Shown here: piece after piece, positions 7,939 to 15,470 of the stretch | Numbering within the stretch: the stretch's first letter is position 1 | Layout: the number at the start of each line of letters is the position of its first letter | Source: a virus | Length of the DNA: 42,038 nucleotides | Reading direction: 5' to 3' (one strand) | Virus record (IMG/VR): IMGVR_UViG_3300023174_009201 | Location: 1 to 42,038 of that record | Position numbers and translations under genes: made by a program | Notes under the pieces: generated by a model | What the model saw: the letters and a program-made list of their open reading frames with translations, nothing else | What the model was told of the DNA's origin: nothing | Databases searched by the model: none

Positions 7939-7946
7939 TATTTATT
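7939..7946 (-). promoter_or_regulatory. Late promoter box before the coiled-coil membrane protein
   Basis: Reverse strand AATAAATA within TATAATAAATAATA, 7 nt before ATG at 7931. It overlaps the stop codon of nrdB at 7945-7947. The leading TATAAT in the same stretch could also serve sigma70. Confidence 0.55.
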
Positions 7947-9009
7947 ATAATTCAACGTCAGCAAACGAGTCTTGTGAAATTGTCGTGTCTCTTGCGGCAA
8001 TTTTATATGCACCTATCTCTGCCTCTTGTGGAGCTACCTGTACCTTGCTGCTATCAAGATAACTATCTAACCAGCCTGCAATTGGGTTGGACTTTTCATT
8101 AAAAATCTTCCTGTAGCCCAGTGAACGTAAACGATTATCACAAAGCCACCGTGAGTATCCTCCCAATACCTCTGCATTTAACCCTAGAAGTGATCCTTTG
8201 CTAAACAAATAATTAGCCCATTCCATCTCGCTCTTTGCAGCTTGCTCATAGAACGCATAAATTTTGTCTTCGTTCTTTTTTACAATTTGAGTAAATCCTT
8301 CTTTGTCTTCATCGCGTAAGATTTTCAATAAATTTTGTGTAATTGCATAATGCTGTGATTCATCACGTTGAATAAACTTAATAATCTTAGCATTACCTTC
8401 CATTTTACCTCTATATCCAAAATAAAAAGAACAAGCAAAGCTAACATAAAATACAAGCCCTTCCATTACATTAACAGATAAGATACAATCAAAAATCTTT
8501 TCCTTAATATCTTTCTTATTATCACTACCTAGAATTTTGTCAAAGTTATTTCTAATTAATTCAGCACGCTCAACAATATCCTTATCCTCCATAATACTAT
8601 CGAAAAACTGTGATGCGTGCGGATGTACATTATTAAGTAAATAAGAATAGCTGTAGCTATGAATGCCTTCAAACCGTTGCCAGGTATTCATACATATCTC
8701 TAATTCAGGATTAGATACATAGTCTTTTAACGAGTGTATAGACCGTGACAACATACTATCACCCAGTGTTTGGAATTTTAAGTTTTGATCAAATACAAAT
8801 CTCTCAGCTCCGGCTAATTCTCTGTAATCATGTCTGTCTTTTTGAAGAGATATTTCATGAGGCCACCAGAAAAACTCCTCTTGTTTTTTGAATAACTCAA
8901 AGAAAACTGGGTATTTAAATTTATCATAACGCTGCAGATTTAAATCCTCACCAAAAAATAATGGTTGCTTTGTGTAGTCCACTGACTTAGTATTTAAAAC
9001 TGTCTTCAT
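7945..9009 (-). CDS. nrdB: Ribonucleotide reductase class Ia, small subunit NrdB
   Basis: 354 residues, normal for phage R2. It forms the diiron-tyrosyl radical cofactor used by NrdA to make dNTPs for phage replication. Iron ligands and radical site are visible: D84 in TLGDSMLSRS, E114 and H117 in RFEGIHSYS, the radical tyrosine Y121, and the second set in NVMEGLVFYVSF and RDESQHYAI. The acidic C-terminus ending ADVEL is the NrdA-docking tail. It follows nrdA with 10 nt between them. A late-type AATAAATA box lies 4 nt before the ATG inside the nrdA stop region, so nrdB can be transcribed on its own and late, unlike T4, where nrd genes are expressed before the late phase. Confidence 0.97.
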   Translation of the reverse strand: MKTVLNTKSVDYTKQPLFFGEDLNLQRYDKFKYPVFFELFKKQEEFFWWPHEISLQKDRHDYRELAGAERFVFDQNLKFQTLGDSMLSRSIHSLKDYVSNPELEICMNTWQRFEGIHSYSYSYLLNNVHPHASQFFDSIMEDKDIVERAELIRNNFDKILGSDNKKDIKEKIFDCILSVNVMEGLVFYVSFACSFYFGYRGKMEGNAKIIKFIQRDESQHYAITQNLLKILRDEDKEGFTQIVKKNEDKIYAFYEQAAKSEMEWANYLFSKGSLLGLNAEVLGGYSRWLCDNRLRSLGYRKIFNEKSNPIAGWLDSYLDSSKVQVAPQEAEIGAYKIAARDTTISQDSFADVEL

Positions 9010-9013
9010 ACAT

Positions 9014-9021
9014 TATTTATT
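9014..9021 (-). promoter_or_regulatory. Late promoter box before nrdB
   Basis: Reverse strand AATAAATA in TATAATAAATAAT, gap ATGT, then ATG at 9009. It overlaps the nrdA stop codon at 9020-9022. A TATAAT is embedded in the same stretch, so dual use is possible. Confidence 0.55.
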
Positions 9022-11266
9022 ATAGCTTGCAAGCTCCACCTGCACATGAATCTAGCGACTGCTCTTTATCACCATCATCTGTATTATTGTAATACAAGCT
9101 AATCAGACCTGTACTATACGCATACATAATTTCTTTCATGACTTTAGCATCGGGTAATACATGCTTTGAATAATGGTTATAATTATAGTATATGTTAGTA
9201 GAGATTGCCATATCAATATATTTTTGCAATACTGCATTTATGTTAATTAATCCGATATTATCAGGTAGGTTAAAAGCTAGTTCGTAGTTATTATCATACT
9301 TACCCATCCCTGGTACTAGCACAGGTAATTTACCCATCTTAGACATTTTATATGTGATGAGCGACCTTACAGGCTCTACACCATTGGTAGAGTTTTGAAT
9401 AACAGAACTAGACTCACAAGGCATGATAGCAGACATTGTGCTGTGTCTTAAGCCGTGGGTTTTGATTTCTGAGCGTAATTCCTCCCAGTCAAGAGTTAAT
9501 TTTCTTTTTACTAGTTCATTTACTTTCTTTTTGTATGTGTCTATTGGTAGAATGCCTTTAGAGTATTTCGTTCTTTCAAATTTTTCACACTTGCCTTTTT
9601 CCTTAGCAAGCTGAACACTCGCTTTTAGCAAATAATACTGAAAATGTTCCATCCATTCATCTAGAACTGGCAATGTCTTTGAAGAGGAATAGGTAAGGTT
9701 ATTTTTAGCTAAGAATGCTGCTAAATTTGTTATTCCAATACCCAAGCTTCTACGCTTTTTGGCAAAATTTTCTGCTGCATAATTAAAGTAGTCCTGTATA
9801 TCTATAATTTCATCCAGGAATCTTACAATTAATTCGCAAATTTTCTCTAATTCATGCCAATTCTTTATTTCAAGCATATTAACTGCAGACAATATACACA
9901 TACCAATTTCTGCTTCTTTATCGTGAAAATCCTTTAATGGAATATAAGGGTGAATAATTTCTGTGCACAAGTTCGACATAGTGACTTGGTCAAGCCATGC
10001 ACCATGTTCATTGGCACTATCCACATTGAGAATGTAGATACGACCTGTCTCCACGCGCTCCTTCACAATGAGAGAGAATAACCTTCTAGCAGGGACCTTT
10101 TTCTTGAATTTGATCTTTCTATCACCTTCACATTCTTCATATATTTTGTCAAATTTCGATGTGCCCCAGGCTTCCCACAGTTGCGGGACTTCATGAGGTG
10201 AGAATAATGTAATGTTCTCGTTTTTTAGTACCCTATCATAGAAAAGTTTAGACATACCAATTGTATAGTCTAATTTTCTAACACGATTATCATCTGTACC
10301 GGCGTTATTTTTTAAAACAACAATATCTTCAATTTCATAATGCCACCATTGTACATTTACCGTGGCTGACCCTCCGCGAATAGAATTTTGCTGCCAAGCT
10401 TTTACTGATGCTTCGTAAATTTTTAAAAATGGAACAACACCAGTATGAACGACGCTGCCTCCGTTTACTGAAGAACCTATAGCACGTATACGTGAAACAT
10501 CGATACCAATACCGCAACGACTAGCGGTAGCTAAAGAAACAGCTGTACCTGATGCAGTAATAGATTCTTTGGTATCATCAACACCAATTAAGCAACAACT
10601 TGCGTAACCGCGAGATATAGTTCTTACTCCAGCCATAATAGGTGTAGGTAGATTTATCTTGTGCTTAGATATAGCGTCGTAAAATCTTTTTATATAACTT
10701 AATCTTGTTTCTTTAGCATAATTACAGAATGCATATGCAGCAATTAAAATATAGGCAAACTGGGGTGTTTCGTATATTACATTACTGACTCTATTTTTAA
10801 TAAGATATTTGTCACAAAGCTGCTTTAATCCAGCGTATGTAAAGATAAAATCTCTATCATGGTCAATAAACTCACCAATTTTATTAATTTCATCTTCAGT
10901 ATATTTTTCTAGTATTACTGGATCATAAATTTTTTTCTTAACACCGTTATGAATAGCCTCAATTAGACGAGGTGAATGTTTGCCTCCCCACACATCCTTT
11001 CTTAATTGATAATTTAATAACCGTGATGCTACGTATTGATAATTAGGCTTTTCAACAGAAATTAAATTTGCGGCCGCTTCAATAATGCTTTGATGTATTT
11101 CTTTGGTCGATATATTTTCAGCCATATTGACATTGGCGTTTATTTCAATTTCAGATAAACTAACATTTTCTAATCCTTCCGTCGCCCAAGAAATAACTTT
11201 ATGTATTTTCTCTATATTAAATTTTTCTTGCTCACCGTCCCTTTTTTTAACCATTAAACTAGTCAT
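9020..11266 (-). CDS. nrdA: Ribonucleotide reductase class Ia, large subunit NrdA
   Basis: 748 residues, full length. Residues 1-90 are an ATP-cone regulatory domain (VKKRDGEQEKFNIEKI). Catalytic residues are all present: the redox cysteine at C224/C225 (YASCCLIG), N432-x-C434-x-E436 (SNLCTEI, thiyl radical C434), C457 (IGMCILSAVN), the radical-transfer tyrosines Y725-Y726 (YYNNTDDG), and the C-terminal thioredoxin- or glutaredoxin-reducible pair C741/C746 (CAGGACKL). It reduces ribonucleoside diphosphates with NrdB. A GATAAATA box lies 17 nt upstream of the start. No intron, intein or split is seen, although phage nrd genes are common homing sites. Confidence 0.97.
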   Translation of the reverse strand: MTSLMVKKRDGEQEKFNIEKIHKVISWATEGLENVSLSEIEINANVNMAENISTKEIHQSIIEAAANLISVEKPNYQYVASRLLNYQLRKDVWGGKHSPRLIEAIHNGVKKKIYDPVILEKYTEDEINKIGEFIDHDRDFIFTYAGLKQLCDKYLIKNRVSNVIYETPQFAYILIAAYAFCNYAKETRLSYIKRFYDAISKHKINLPTPIMAGVRTISRGYASCCLIGVDDTKESITASGTAVSLATASRCGIGIDVSRIRAIGSSVNGGSVVHTGVVPFLKIYEASVKAWQQNSIRGGSATVNVQWWHYEIEDIVVLKNNAGTDDNRVRKLDYTIGMSKLFYDRVLKNENITLFSPHEVPQLWEAWGTSKFDKIYEECEGDRKIKFKKKVPARRLFSLIVKERVETGRIYILNVDSANEHGAWLDQVTMSNLCTEIIHPYIPLKDFHDKEAEIGMCILSAVNMLEIKNWHELEKICELIVRFLDEIIDIQDYFNYAAENFAKKRRSLGIGITNLAAFLAKNNLTYSSSKTLPVLDEWMEHFQYYLLKASVQLAKEKGKCEKFERTKYSKGILPIDTYKKKVNELVKRKLTLDWEELRSEIKTHGLRHSTMSAIMPCESSSVIQNSTNGVEPVRSLITYKMSKMGKLPVLVPGMGKYDNNYELAFNLPDNIGLININAVLQKYIDMAISTNIYYNYNHYSKHVLPDAKVMKEIMYAYSTGLISLYYNNTDDGDKEQSLDSCAGGACKL

Positions 11267-11283
11267 AGCGTAAAATTATTTTA

Positions 11284-11291
11284 TATTTATC
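11284..11291 (-). promoter_or_regulatory. Late-type promoter box before nrdA
   Basis: Reverse strand GATAAATA, 17 nt before ATG at 11266, in the 58-nt gap after the 160-residue gene. The gap has long A/T runs but no GC-rich stem that would make a convincing terminator. Confidence 0.5.
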
Positions 11292-11324
11292 GAACACACC
11301 TAGACATTTCGCTGTAAAAAAAAA

Positions 11325-11807
11325 TTATAAAAAATTATGATTTACTAGAGCAAAAATATAAATATGCCCTATACGTTGAAAGGGCAAAATATTTTTATTC
11401 GAATTAAATTCGTTTAAATCAATATCTGAAAATACTTTTTGCACGTAGTCATTATCTAGTGGATATAGTCCCGGCGAGAAGTGTAAGAAACATGTTAAGC
11501 AAGAGGCTTCGTTGACTGAAAGTACTGAACTGTACTCTCCGATATTTTGTGGCGGGTTGCTTACTAAACTATCAATAAGTGTATTTTTTTTATTATTTAA
11601 AATACCATACAGCCTGTATGGTCCGTTGTTTGAATTAAAAGTAAATCTTTGAGGGGAGTACTTTTTATTAATTTTAAATCTCTTTTCATCGTATAAATTT
11701 TTAATTAAATACCCCATAAAAAACCCACATTCAAACTGTTCGTCCAATACGGGGTATTCTTCCAAGGGAAGGTTATTTGCTAGCTCGTGATCTACCATCA
11801 TTTCCAT
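11325..11807 (-). CDS. Hypothetical protein, 160 residues
   Basis: The sequence starts MEMMVDHELANNLPLEEYPV and includes FECGFFMGYLIKNLYDEKRF, GPYRLYGILNNKK and ASCLTCFLHFSPGLYPLDNDYV. It has mixed alpha/beta character, four cysteines, no signal peptide and no motif I recognise. Its own sigma70-like promoter (TTGCAT, 16 nt, TATTAT) stands exactly 6 nt before the ATG, which fixes the start and predicts early expression. Nothing more can be said of its role. Confidence 0.6.
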   Translation of the reverse strand: MEMMVDHELANNLPLEEYPVLDEQFECGFFMGYLIKNLYDEKRFKINKKYSPQRFTFNSNNGPYRLYGILNNKKNTLIDSLVSNPPQNIGEYSSVLSVNEASCLTCFLHFSPGLYPLDNDYVQKVFSDIDLNEFNSNKNILPFQRIGHIYIFALVNHNFL

Positions 11808-11813
11808 ACTGAA

Positions 11814-11841
11814 ATAATAAGATAAACCTTTTGTAATGCAA
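11814..11841 (-). promoter_or_regulatory. Sigma70-like promoter before the 160-residue gene
   Basis: Reverse strand TTGCAT at 11841-11836, 16-nt spacer, TATTAT at 11819-11814, 6-nt gap TTCAGT, then ATG. Predicted leaderless start. Confidence 0.5.
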
Positions 11842-11846
11842 GTAAT

Positions 11847-12077
11847 TTATCCGCGAAAAGTTGATGTTTGCATGAAAGTGGGAAGCTTTAAAACTATACC
11901 AAAATTAGTGTTTCCCTTCTTAACAACTATTGTAACTCTATCACCGGTGACTACAGGGCCTGAGACTAAGGTACCGCTAATACGATAGGTATTGTACTGA
12001 GTACCCGTAAATGCGTCAATACATCTAAGAGTATTGTTTGTACTTGTAACAGTAAAATTCTTACCCGCTGGAATCAC
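11847..12077 (-). CDS. Small beta-rich protein, probable structural component
   Basis: 76 residues beginning MIPAGKNFTVTSTNNTLRC and continuing with alternating hydrophobic strands (GDRVTIVVKKGNTNFGIVLK). This looks like a small all-beta virion or fibre-associated protein. A perfect late box TATAAATA lies 4 nt before the GTG start, in keeping with a late structural role. It overlaps the stop of the 113-residue gene upstream by 4 nt. No family is recognised. Confidence 0.6.
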   Translation of the reverse strand: MIPAGKNFTVTSTNNTLRCIDAFTGTQYNTYRISGTLVSGPVVTGDRVTIVVKKGNTNFGIVLKLPTFMQTSTFRG

Positions 12078-12415
12078 ATATTATTTATAAAAGCAAGTAC
12101 ATCAGGATCAGTTTCTTGATGGGTAAATGACGTCAATTCAGAAAACATTGTATTTCTAATAAGTCCATATTCGTTTTTAATAATATCATCTATAATACCT
12201 TTATTAACCTCTGGTAAATTTTGCTCAACACCAATCTTTTCACGTATATCGTTGACAGAATAACCTTTTAACAGCATATCCTTCGCTTCTTTACATATAT
12301 ATGTTGAAAGTAGTTCTTGCTCTGAACCAGCTTTCTCGAGTTTTTTGTTATAATAGTCTAGTGTTGCAGTTAACACTCTACCTGTAATAATACATTTTAA
12401 TTTACGGGTTTTCAT
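12074..12415 (-). CDS. CIITG-domain protein, shorter paralogue
   Basis: 113 residues. The N-terminal 70 residues (KLKCIITGRVLTATLDYYNKK, then AKDMLLKGYSVNDIREKIG) match the same region of the gene just upstream (ISCIITGEEKYF, then AAKLLKQGHSVDQVRTQL), so the two are tandem paralogues. The SVxxVR part looks like a helix-turn-helix or small helical unit. The C-terminal halves differ: this one is acidic and has no cysteine cluster. The start overlaps the upstream stop by 4 nt. Function unknown; similar proteins with a CIxTG start occur, to my knowledge, in marine T4-like phages. Confidence 0.65.
   Translation of the reverse strand: MKTRKLKCIITGRVLTATLDYYNKKLEKAGSEQELLSTYICKEAKDMLLKGYSVNDIREKIGVEQNLPEVNKGIIDDIIKNEYGLIRNTMFSELTSFTHQETDPDVLAFINNM
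12082..12089 (-). promoter_or_regulatory. Consensus late promoter TATAAATA before the 76-residue gene
   Basis: Reverse strand TATAAATA, gap ATAT, then GTG at 12077. It lies inside the end of the 113-residue coding region, giving the small structural gene its own late start. Confidence 0.65.
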
Positions 12416-12942
12416 ACAACTTCTTTATTTGTGCACAGACAAAATTCATTATACGGACATGGTTTACACCTACCATCTCTACTACCCTCGTTATCATAAT
12501 AGATATCTGGTCTAATACATGTACCGCCATAGGGTATTTGACCGCCATTAGTACCGCCTGTTGCCCACTCAACCCATGTTTTCTTGCATGAAAACATTTT
12601 TTCTTTATGCTCATAGTATTTGCGCTCGTTTTCACGGGTTTGTTCTAGCTGTTGTGCTAATTCCTCTTTGCTCAGTCTTTGCTTTTTATTTTTAGATTTC
12701 TTTAAAAGCTTAAGTTTATATAACACCTCGTAATCTACATTAGTTTTTAACTTGCTATTAAGTTGAGTACGAACCTGATCTACGGAATGTCCTTGTTTTA
12801 ATAGTTTCGCTGCAGGTTTTGAGACATAGTATTTCTCAAGTATTTCTTGTGTGCCAAATTTCTTAAGCTTATTTTCTAGACCAGCTTTTGTAAAGTACTT
12901 TTCCTCTCCAGTTATAATACAAGATATATGTAATCCTTTCAT
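12412..12942 (-). CDS. CIITG-domain protein with C-terminal cysteine cluster
   Basis: 176 residues: the same N-terminal CIITG domain as its downstream neighbour, then a lysine-rich coiled coil (KKSKNKKQRLSKEELAQQL) and a C-terminal segment with seven cysteines (FSCKKTW, GGTCIRPD, then RCKPCPYNEFCLC) that looks like a small metal-binding or iron-sulfur module. A sigma70-like promoter (TTGATT, 16 nt, TATAAT) lies 9 nt before the start. A nucleic-acid-binding regulator is plausible from the basic linker and possible zinc ribbon, but unproven. Confidence 0.65.
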   Translation of the reverse strand: MKGLHISCIITGEEKYFTKAGLENKLKKFGTQEILEKYYVSKPAAKLLKQGHSVDQVRTQLNSKLKTNVDYEVLYKLKLLKKSKNKKQRLSKEELAQQLEQTRENERKYYEHKEKMFSCKKTWVEWATGGTNGGQIPYGGTCIRPDIYYDNEGSRDGRCKPCPYNEFCLCTNKEVV

Positions 12943-12951
12943 ATTATGGAT

Positions 12952-12979
12952 ATTATAAATACAGAGTTAAATAAATCAA
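12952..12979 (-). promoter_or_regulatory. Sigma70-like promoter, back to back with a late box
   Basis: Reverse strand TTGATT at 12979-12974, 16-nt spacer, TATAAT at 12957-12952, 9 nt before ATG at 12942. Its -10 box shares bases with the forward-strand late box TATAAATA at 12954-12961. Confidence 0.55.
12954..12961 (+). promoter_or_regulatory. Consensus late promoter TATAAATA for the tail-fibre gene
   Basis: Forward-strand TATAAATA, 44 nt before the chosen ATG at 13006. It is one of the few late boxes with a normal-length leader. The reverse complement of its first bases is the -10 box of the divergent early promoter. Confidence 0.6.
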
Positions 12980-13005
12980 ACCTACTAAATATACTATACA
13001 ATACT

Positions 13006-14148
13006 ATGCCTGACCCTATTACAAGAATAATTTTTAGACGTGGAACTGAACTGGAAAGAGAGGGTCTTCTCTTAAATCAAGGTGAGCCAGGGTTTGCTAT
13101 CGACTCAAGAAGATTGTATATAGGTGATGGTCAAACAATTGGAGGTGTTTCTGTAGGTACCAAGTTTCTAGGCTTTTATGGGTTTGGTGTTATTGGTTCA
13201 AATATACCTTATAACCTTGCACCGTTAATAAATGATCTCGCTTTTGATACAACTACAAATATTCTTTATGCATTGACAGCTGCTAACTTCAGTTTAAAGG
13301 CTAGCTGGGCCCCGGTTGGTATCAATATTCAAGCCGATAATACCACACTACAAAAAACTGTTGACACACTATCAATAAAACCGGGCAGTCTTGATTTTAA
13401 TTATATTAAAACCACGGCGGTTGGAAGAGGGTTAGAGACTGTAAACGGGGCATTAAGCCGTGACACATTAAGAATAGCAAACCCCGGCCAAGGACTAGAG
13501 TTCAACGGTAATGTGCTACAAATACAAAACAACAGTGTCACAAATACAATGCTCTCGTTCATGCCATCGCAAACTGTTAAAGGCAATATTTTAGCTACAG
13601 CAAGTGTCGCTGCAGATGTATCGTTAACTGACCTGGCAAATGTATTAGCACCAATTTTAAAACCAATTATTAACCCGGCTTATCAACCTGGTGTAGATAC
13701 CCCGCGTTATGATTACACTAACGGTATAGTTGTTAATGATTTTGTAACTCCGCCTGTTTGGTCGGTTGATCCGAGTTTTATTGCATTCAATGTCGATCAT
13801 GTGCTAATAAAGAAAACTATTAAGTGTCTCGGTGACGTTGTTGCGTACTTTACCCCGTCAGATAGGACAATTAAAAGCAATGTTATACCTATTGATAAAG
13901 CGCTTGACAAGTTATCTAAAATAACAGGATATACGTTTACATTCAACAAGAAAGCACCAGAGCATCTCATTAAGAAAACTACCTACGGTTTAATTGCACA
14001 AGAAGTTGAACAAGTTCTTCCATATGCTGTAGAAACGAGACCAGATGGAATAAGGGGTATTAACTATGAAGCAACAATTGCGTTACTTGTCGAGTCAATA
14101 AAAGAACTTCGCGCAGAAATTGCCTCGCTCAAAAAGAATACAAAATAA
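13006..14148 (+). CDS. Tail fibre with N-terminal RRGT domain and C-terminal S74 intramolecular chaperone
   Basis: 380 residues. The start is set at 13006 because MPDPITRIIFRRGTELEREG begins the well-known phage fibre N-terminal module (RRGT, then LNQGEPGFAIDS and RLYIGDGQT); a longer frame to 12946 would place the late box inside the gene. The middle is beta-rich. The last 100 residues hold the S74 chaperone: SDRTIKSNV (the serine cleavage site and lysine), YGLIAQEVEQVLP and INYEATIALLVESIKELRAEI, a coiled coil. S74 domains trimerise the fibre and then cut themselves off. It is probably a side fibre or receptor-binding protein. Confidence 0.85.
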   Translation: MPDPITRIIFRRGTELEREGLLLNQGEPGFAIDSRRLYIGDGQTIGGVSVGTKFLGFYGFGVIGSNIPYNLAPLINDLAFDTTTNILYALTAANFSLKASWAPVGINIQADNTTLQKTVDTLSIKPGSLDFNYIKTTAVGRGLETVNGALSRDTLRIANPGQGLEFNGNVLQIQNNSVTNTMLSFMPSQTVKGNILATASVAADVSLTDLANVLAPILKPIINPAYQPGVDTPRYDYTNGIVVNDFVTPPVWSVDPSFIAFNVDHVLIKKTIKCLGDVVAYFTPSDRTIKSNVIPIDKALDKLSKITGYTFTFNKKAPEHLIKKTTYGLIAQEVEQVLPYAVETRPDGIRGINYEATIALLVESIKELRAEIASLKKNTK

Positions 14149-14150
14149 TT

Positions 14151-14357
14151 GTGAATTTTGATCTTATAGTTCGAAAACTTTTAGAAGACTTCAACGTATT
14201 TCCACGGGCTAAAAATATTTCCAGGGGACCCGGTATTGACTTTCGCGGCCCCGTACCAACTGGATTCAAAGGGGCTAATTTACCCGGTATTGCACCAAAT
14301 CCAGGTGAACCGGTTTTAATAAAATTACCTAAAAAAAAGAAAAAAAGAACTATTTAA
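14151..14357 (+). CDS. Small basic-tailed protein with amphipathic N-terminal leader
   Basis: 68 residues from GTG at 14151, two nt after the fibre stop. The N-terminus MNFDLIVRKLLEDF is an amphipathic helix almost matching MRFNRIVKFILEQ of the convergent SleB gene. The middle is Gly/Pro-rich (GPGIDFRGPVPTGFKG, LPGIAPNPGEPV) and the end is LPKKKKKRTI, strongly basic. This combination suggests a packaged internal protein with a targeting leader, by analogy with T4 capsid-targeting sequences (inference). The coding end has two A runs (A8 and A7), so a sequencing-length error there cannot be excluded. Its 3' end overlaps the SleB gene by 8 nt. Confidence 0.55.
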   Translation: MNFDLIVRKLLEDFNVFPRAKNISRGPGIDFRGPVPTGFKGANLPGIAPNPGEPVLIKLPKKKKKRTI

Positions 14358-14847
14358 TGTTTGTATAGAATTGATGATTACCAATTTTATTGGTTGTTTT
14401 AGTTGGATCTGCCCATTTTGGTGCCTTAATTTTACTAGGTCCCGCGGCCGCAAAATAATGTGTTGCACGGCTTGTTATATCAGATAGCTTACCTTTTATA
14501 GCGGATTGTACTAGTTGTTTTGCAGCGTTAAAAGCCTTGTGTGACTTTGTTGCTGCAATAAGAGAAGCCATTTGTTGCGGTGTTTTAACTGCATTAAATG
14601 CGCTAAACTGTTTAGGTGCTATAGCAACTCTTACAAAATCTCTCGGATTGCCTTTAGCTCTATTAAAAATTACATTCATTACACCTGCCATACCAGCAAT
14701 ATAATCTTGTTCCCCGCCAGCTTCTTTTACAAGTAATGTGGCAAGTATATCTTTATCGCGATCAGGCAAATCATATTGCTGTATCTGCGCGGAAGGAGGC
14801 GGGGCTATCTGCTCTAATATAAATTTAACTATTCGATTAAATCTCAC
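14350..14847 (-). CDS. SleB-like cell-wall hydrolase
   Basis: 165 residues. The core DKDILATLLVKEAGGEQDYIAG, then GVMNVIFNRAKGNPRDFVRV, then ITSRATHYFAA and IGNHQFYTNI follows the SleB/CwlJ hydrolase pattern, with the catalytic glutamate in VKEAGGE and the final GxHxFY. Such enzymes cut the peptidoglycan glycan strand. There is no signal peptide. Instead, residues 1-13 form the amphipathic leader MRFNRIVKFILEQ shared with the small gene on the other strand, so the enzyme may be carried in the virion rather than secreted. A late-type box (ATTAAATA) ends 4 nt before the GTG start. It could act in entry or in lysis together with the 3D proteins. Confidence 0.8.
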   Translation of the reverse strand: MRFNRIVKFILEQIAPPPSAQIQQYDLPDRDKDILATLLVKEAGGEQDYIAGMAGVMNVIFNRAKGNPRDFVRVAIAPKQFSAFNAVKTPQQMASLIAATKSHKAFNAAKQLVQSAIKGKLSDITSRATHYFAAAGPSKIKAPKWADPTKTTNKIGNHQFYTNIK

Positions 14848-14851
14848 TTAT

Positions 14852-14859
14852 TATTTAAT
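14852..14859 (-). promoter_or_regulatory. Late-type box before the SleB-like gene
   Basis: Reverse strand ATTAAATA, gap ATAA, then GTG at 14847. One mismatch from TATAAATA but the same 4-nt spacing as other late boxes. It overlaps the stop of the 3D-domain gene. Confidence 0.45.
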
Positions 14860-15421
14860 TTAAAACGACCACTTTAACTACTTTAGGATATTGATTTGCA
14901 AATAATATTGCGTCTTTCTTATGTTCAAAAAAGACGTCTATAACAGGCAGTTTACCGTAAGAGGCGCGTTTTTCCTTTACCGCGGTACCAGTATCAACTG
15001 CTTTTACTAGTCCTACGTTTGGTATAATAACTTCTTTTGTATAGGGTATAATTCTTGGGTCAACCGCGATCGATTCGCCTTGCTTAAGTGTATAGCCCGT
15101 GGAACTTCTTTTTCTTGCGCTATCGCTATCGGTCTCTCCGCCCTTGGCCCAATACACAGTTAATCTAGCCGTTATAATTTTAAAGTCACTAGTATTTGTT
15201 TTTGGTATAAAGGTGCCATTGTACTTTACGCCATCATTTTTCACAATAATCTGTTTTGCGGCTTTTTTTTCTTCTACAGGCGACATAGATTTAAACTCTG
15301 CCTTCAAATCTTTAATATCCTTACTTTTCTCTATATAGTCCGTGTAGCAAAACGATACTGTAGAGATTAACAGGGTTAATAGTAGTGCTCCTAGCTTTTG
15401 TTTTTTGTTGTTTATTTTCAT
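14855..15421 (-). CDS. Exported 3D-domain protein, probable lytic transglycosylase-type endolysin or spanin partner
   Basis: 188 residues. Basic residues then a hydrophobic stretch (LGALLLTLLISTVSFCY, about 10-26) form a signal peptide or signal anchor. A poorly conserved linker leads to the 3D domain (about 82-188): ARLTVYWAKGG, SIAVDP (D121), AVDTG (D143) and LPVIDVFF (D162), with all three aspartates present. It is clearly paralogous to residues about 218-325 of the 2170-3198 protein. Export without a holin would suit a SAR-type endolysin; the cysteine at 25 could also be lipidated, although the lipobox is poor. A late box overlaps the upstream gene end, 49 nt before the start. Confidence 0.75.
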   Translation of the reverse strand: MKINNKKQKLGALLLTLLISTVSFCYTDYIEKSKDIKDLKAEFKSMSPVEEKKAAKQIIVKNDGVKYNGTFIPKTNTSDFKIITARLTVYWAKGGETDSDSARKRSSTGYTLKQGESIAVDPRIIPYTKEVIIPNVGLVKAVDTGTAVKEKRASYGKLPVIDVFFEHKKDAILFANQYPKVVKVVVLN

Positions 15422-15470
15422 AGATTAGGGCGACGAACTTAGTCGCAAAAATTATAATTAATAGTTTTTA

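Noticed and set aside
13401-13586. Minus-strand frame of 61 codons inside the tail fibre gene
   Set aside because: Shadow frame without promoter, start context or family.
14331-14349. A8 and A7 runs considered as a programmed frameshift site
   Set aside because: They encode a lysine-rich end that reaches its stop normally, and no alternative frame offers a conserved extension.
15430-15446. Hairpin GCGAC-7 nt-GTCGC considered as a terminator
   Set aside because: No U-run follows on either strand in the right place; the 5-bp stem is weak. At most a leader hairpin of the exported 3D gene.
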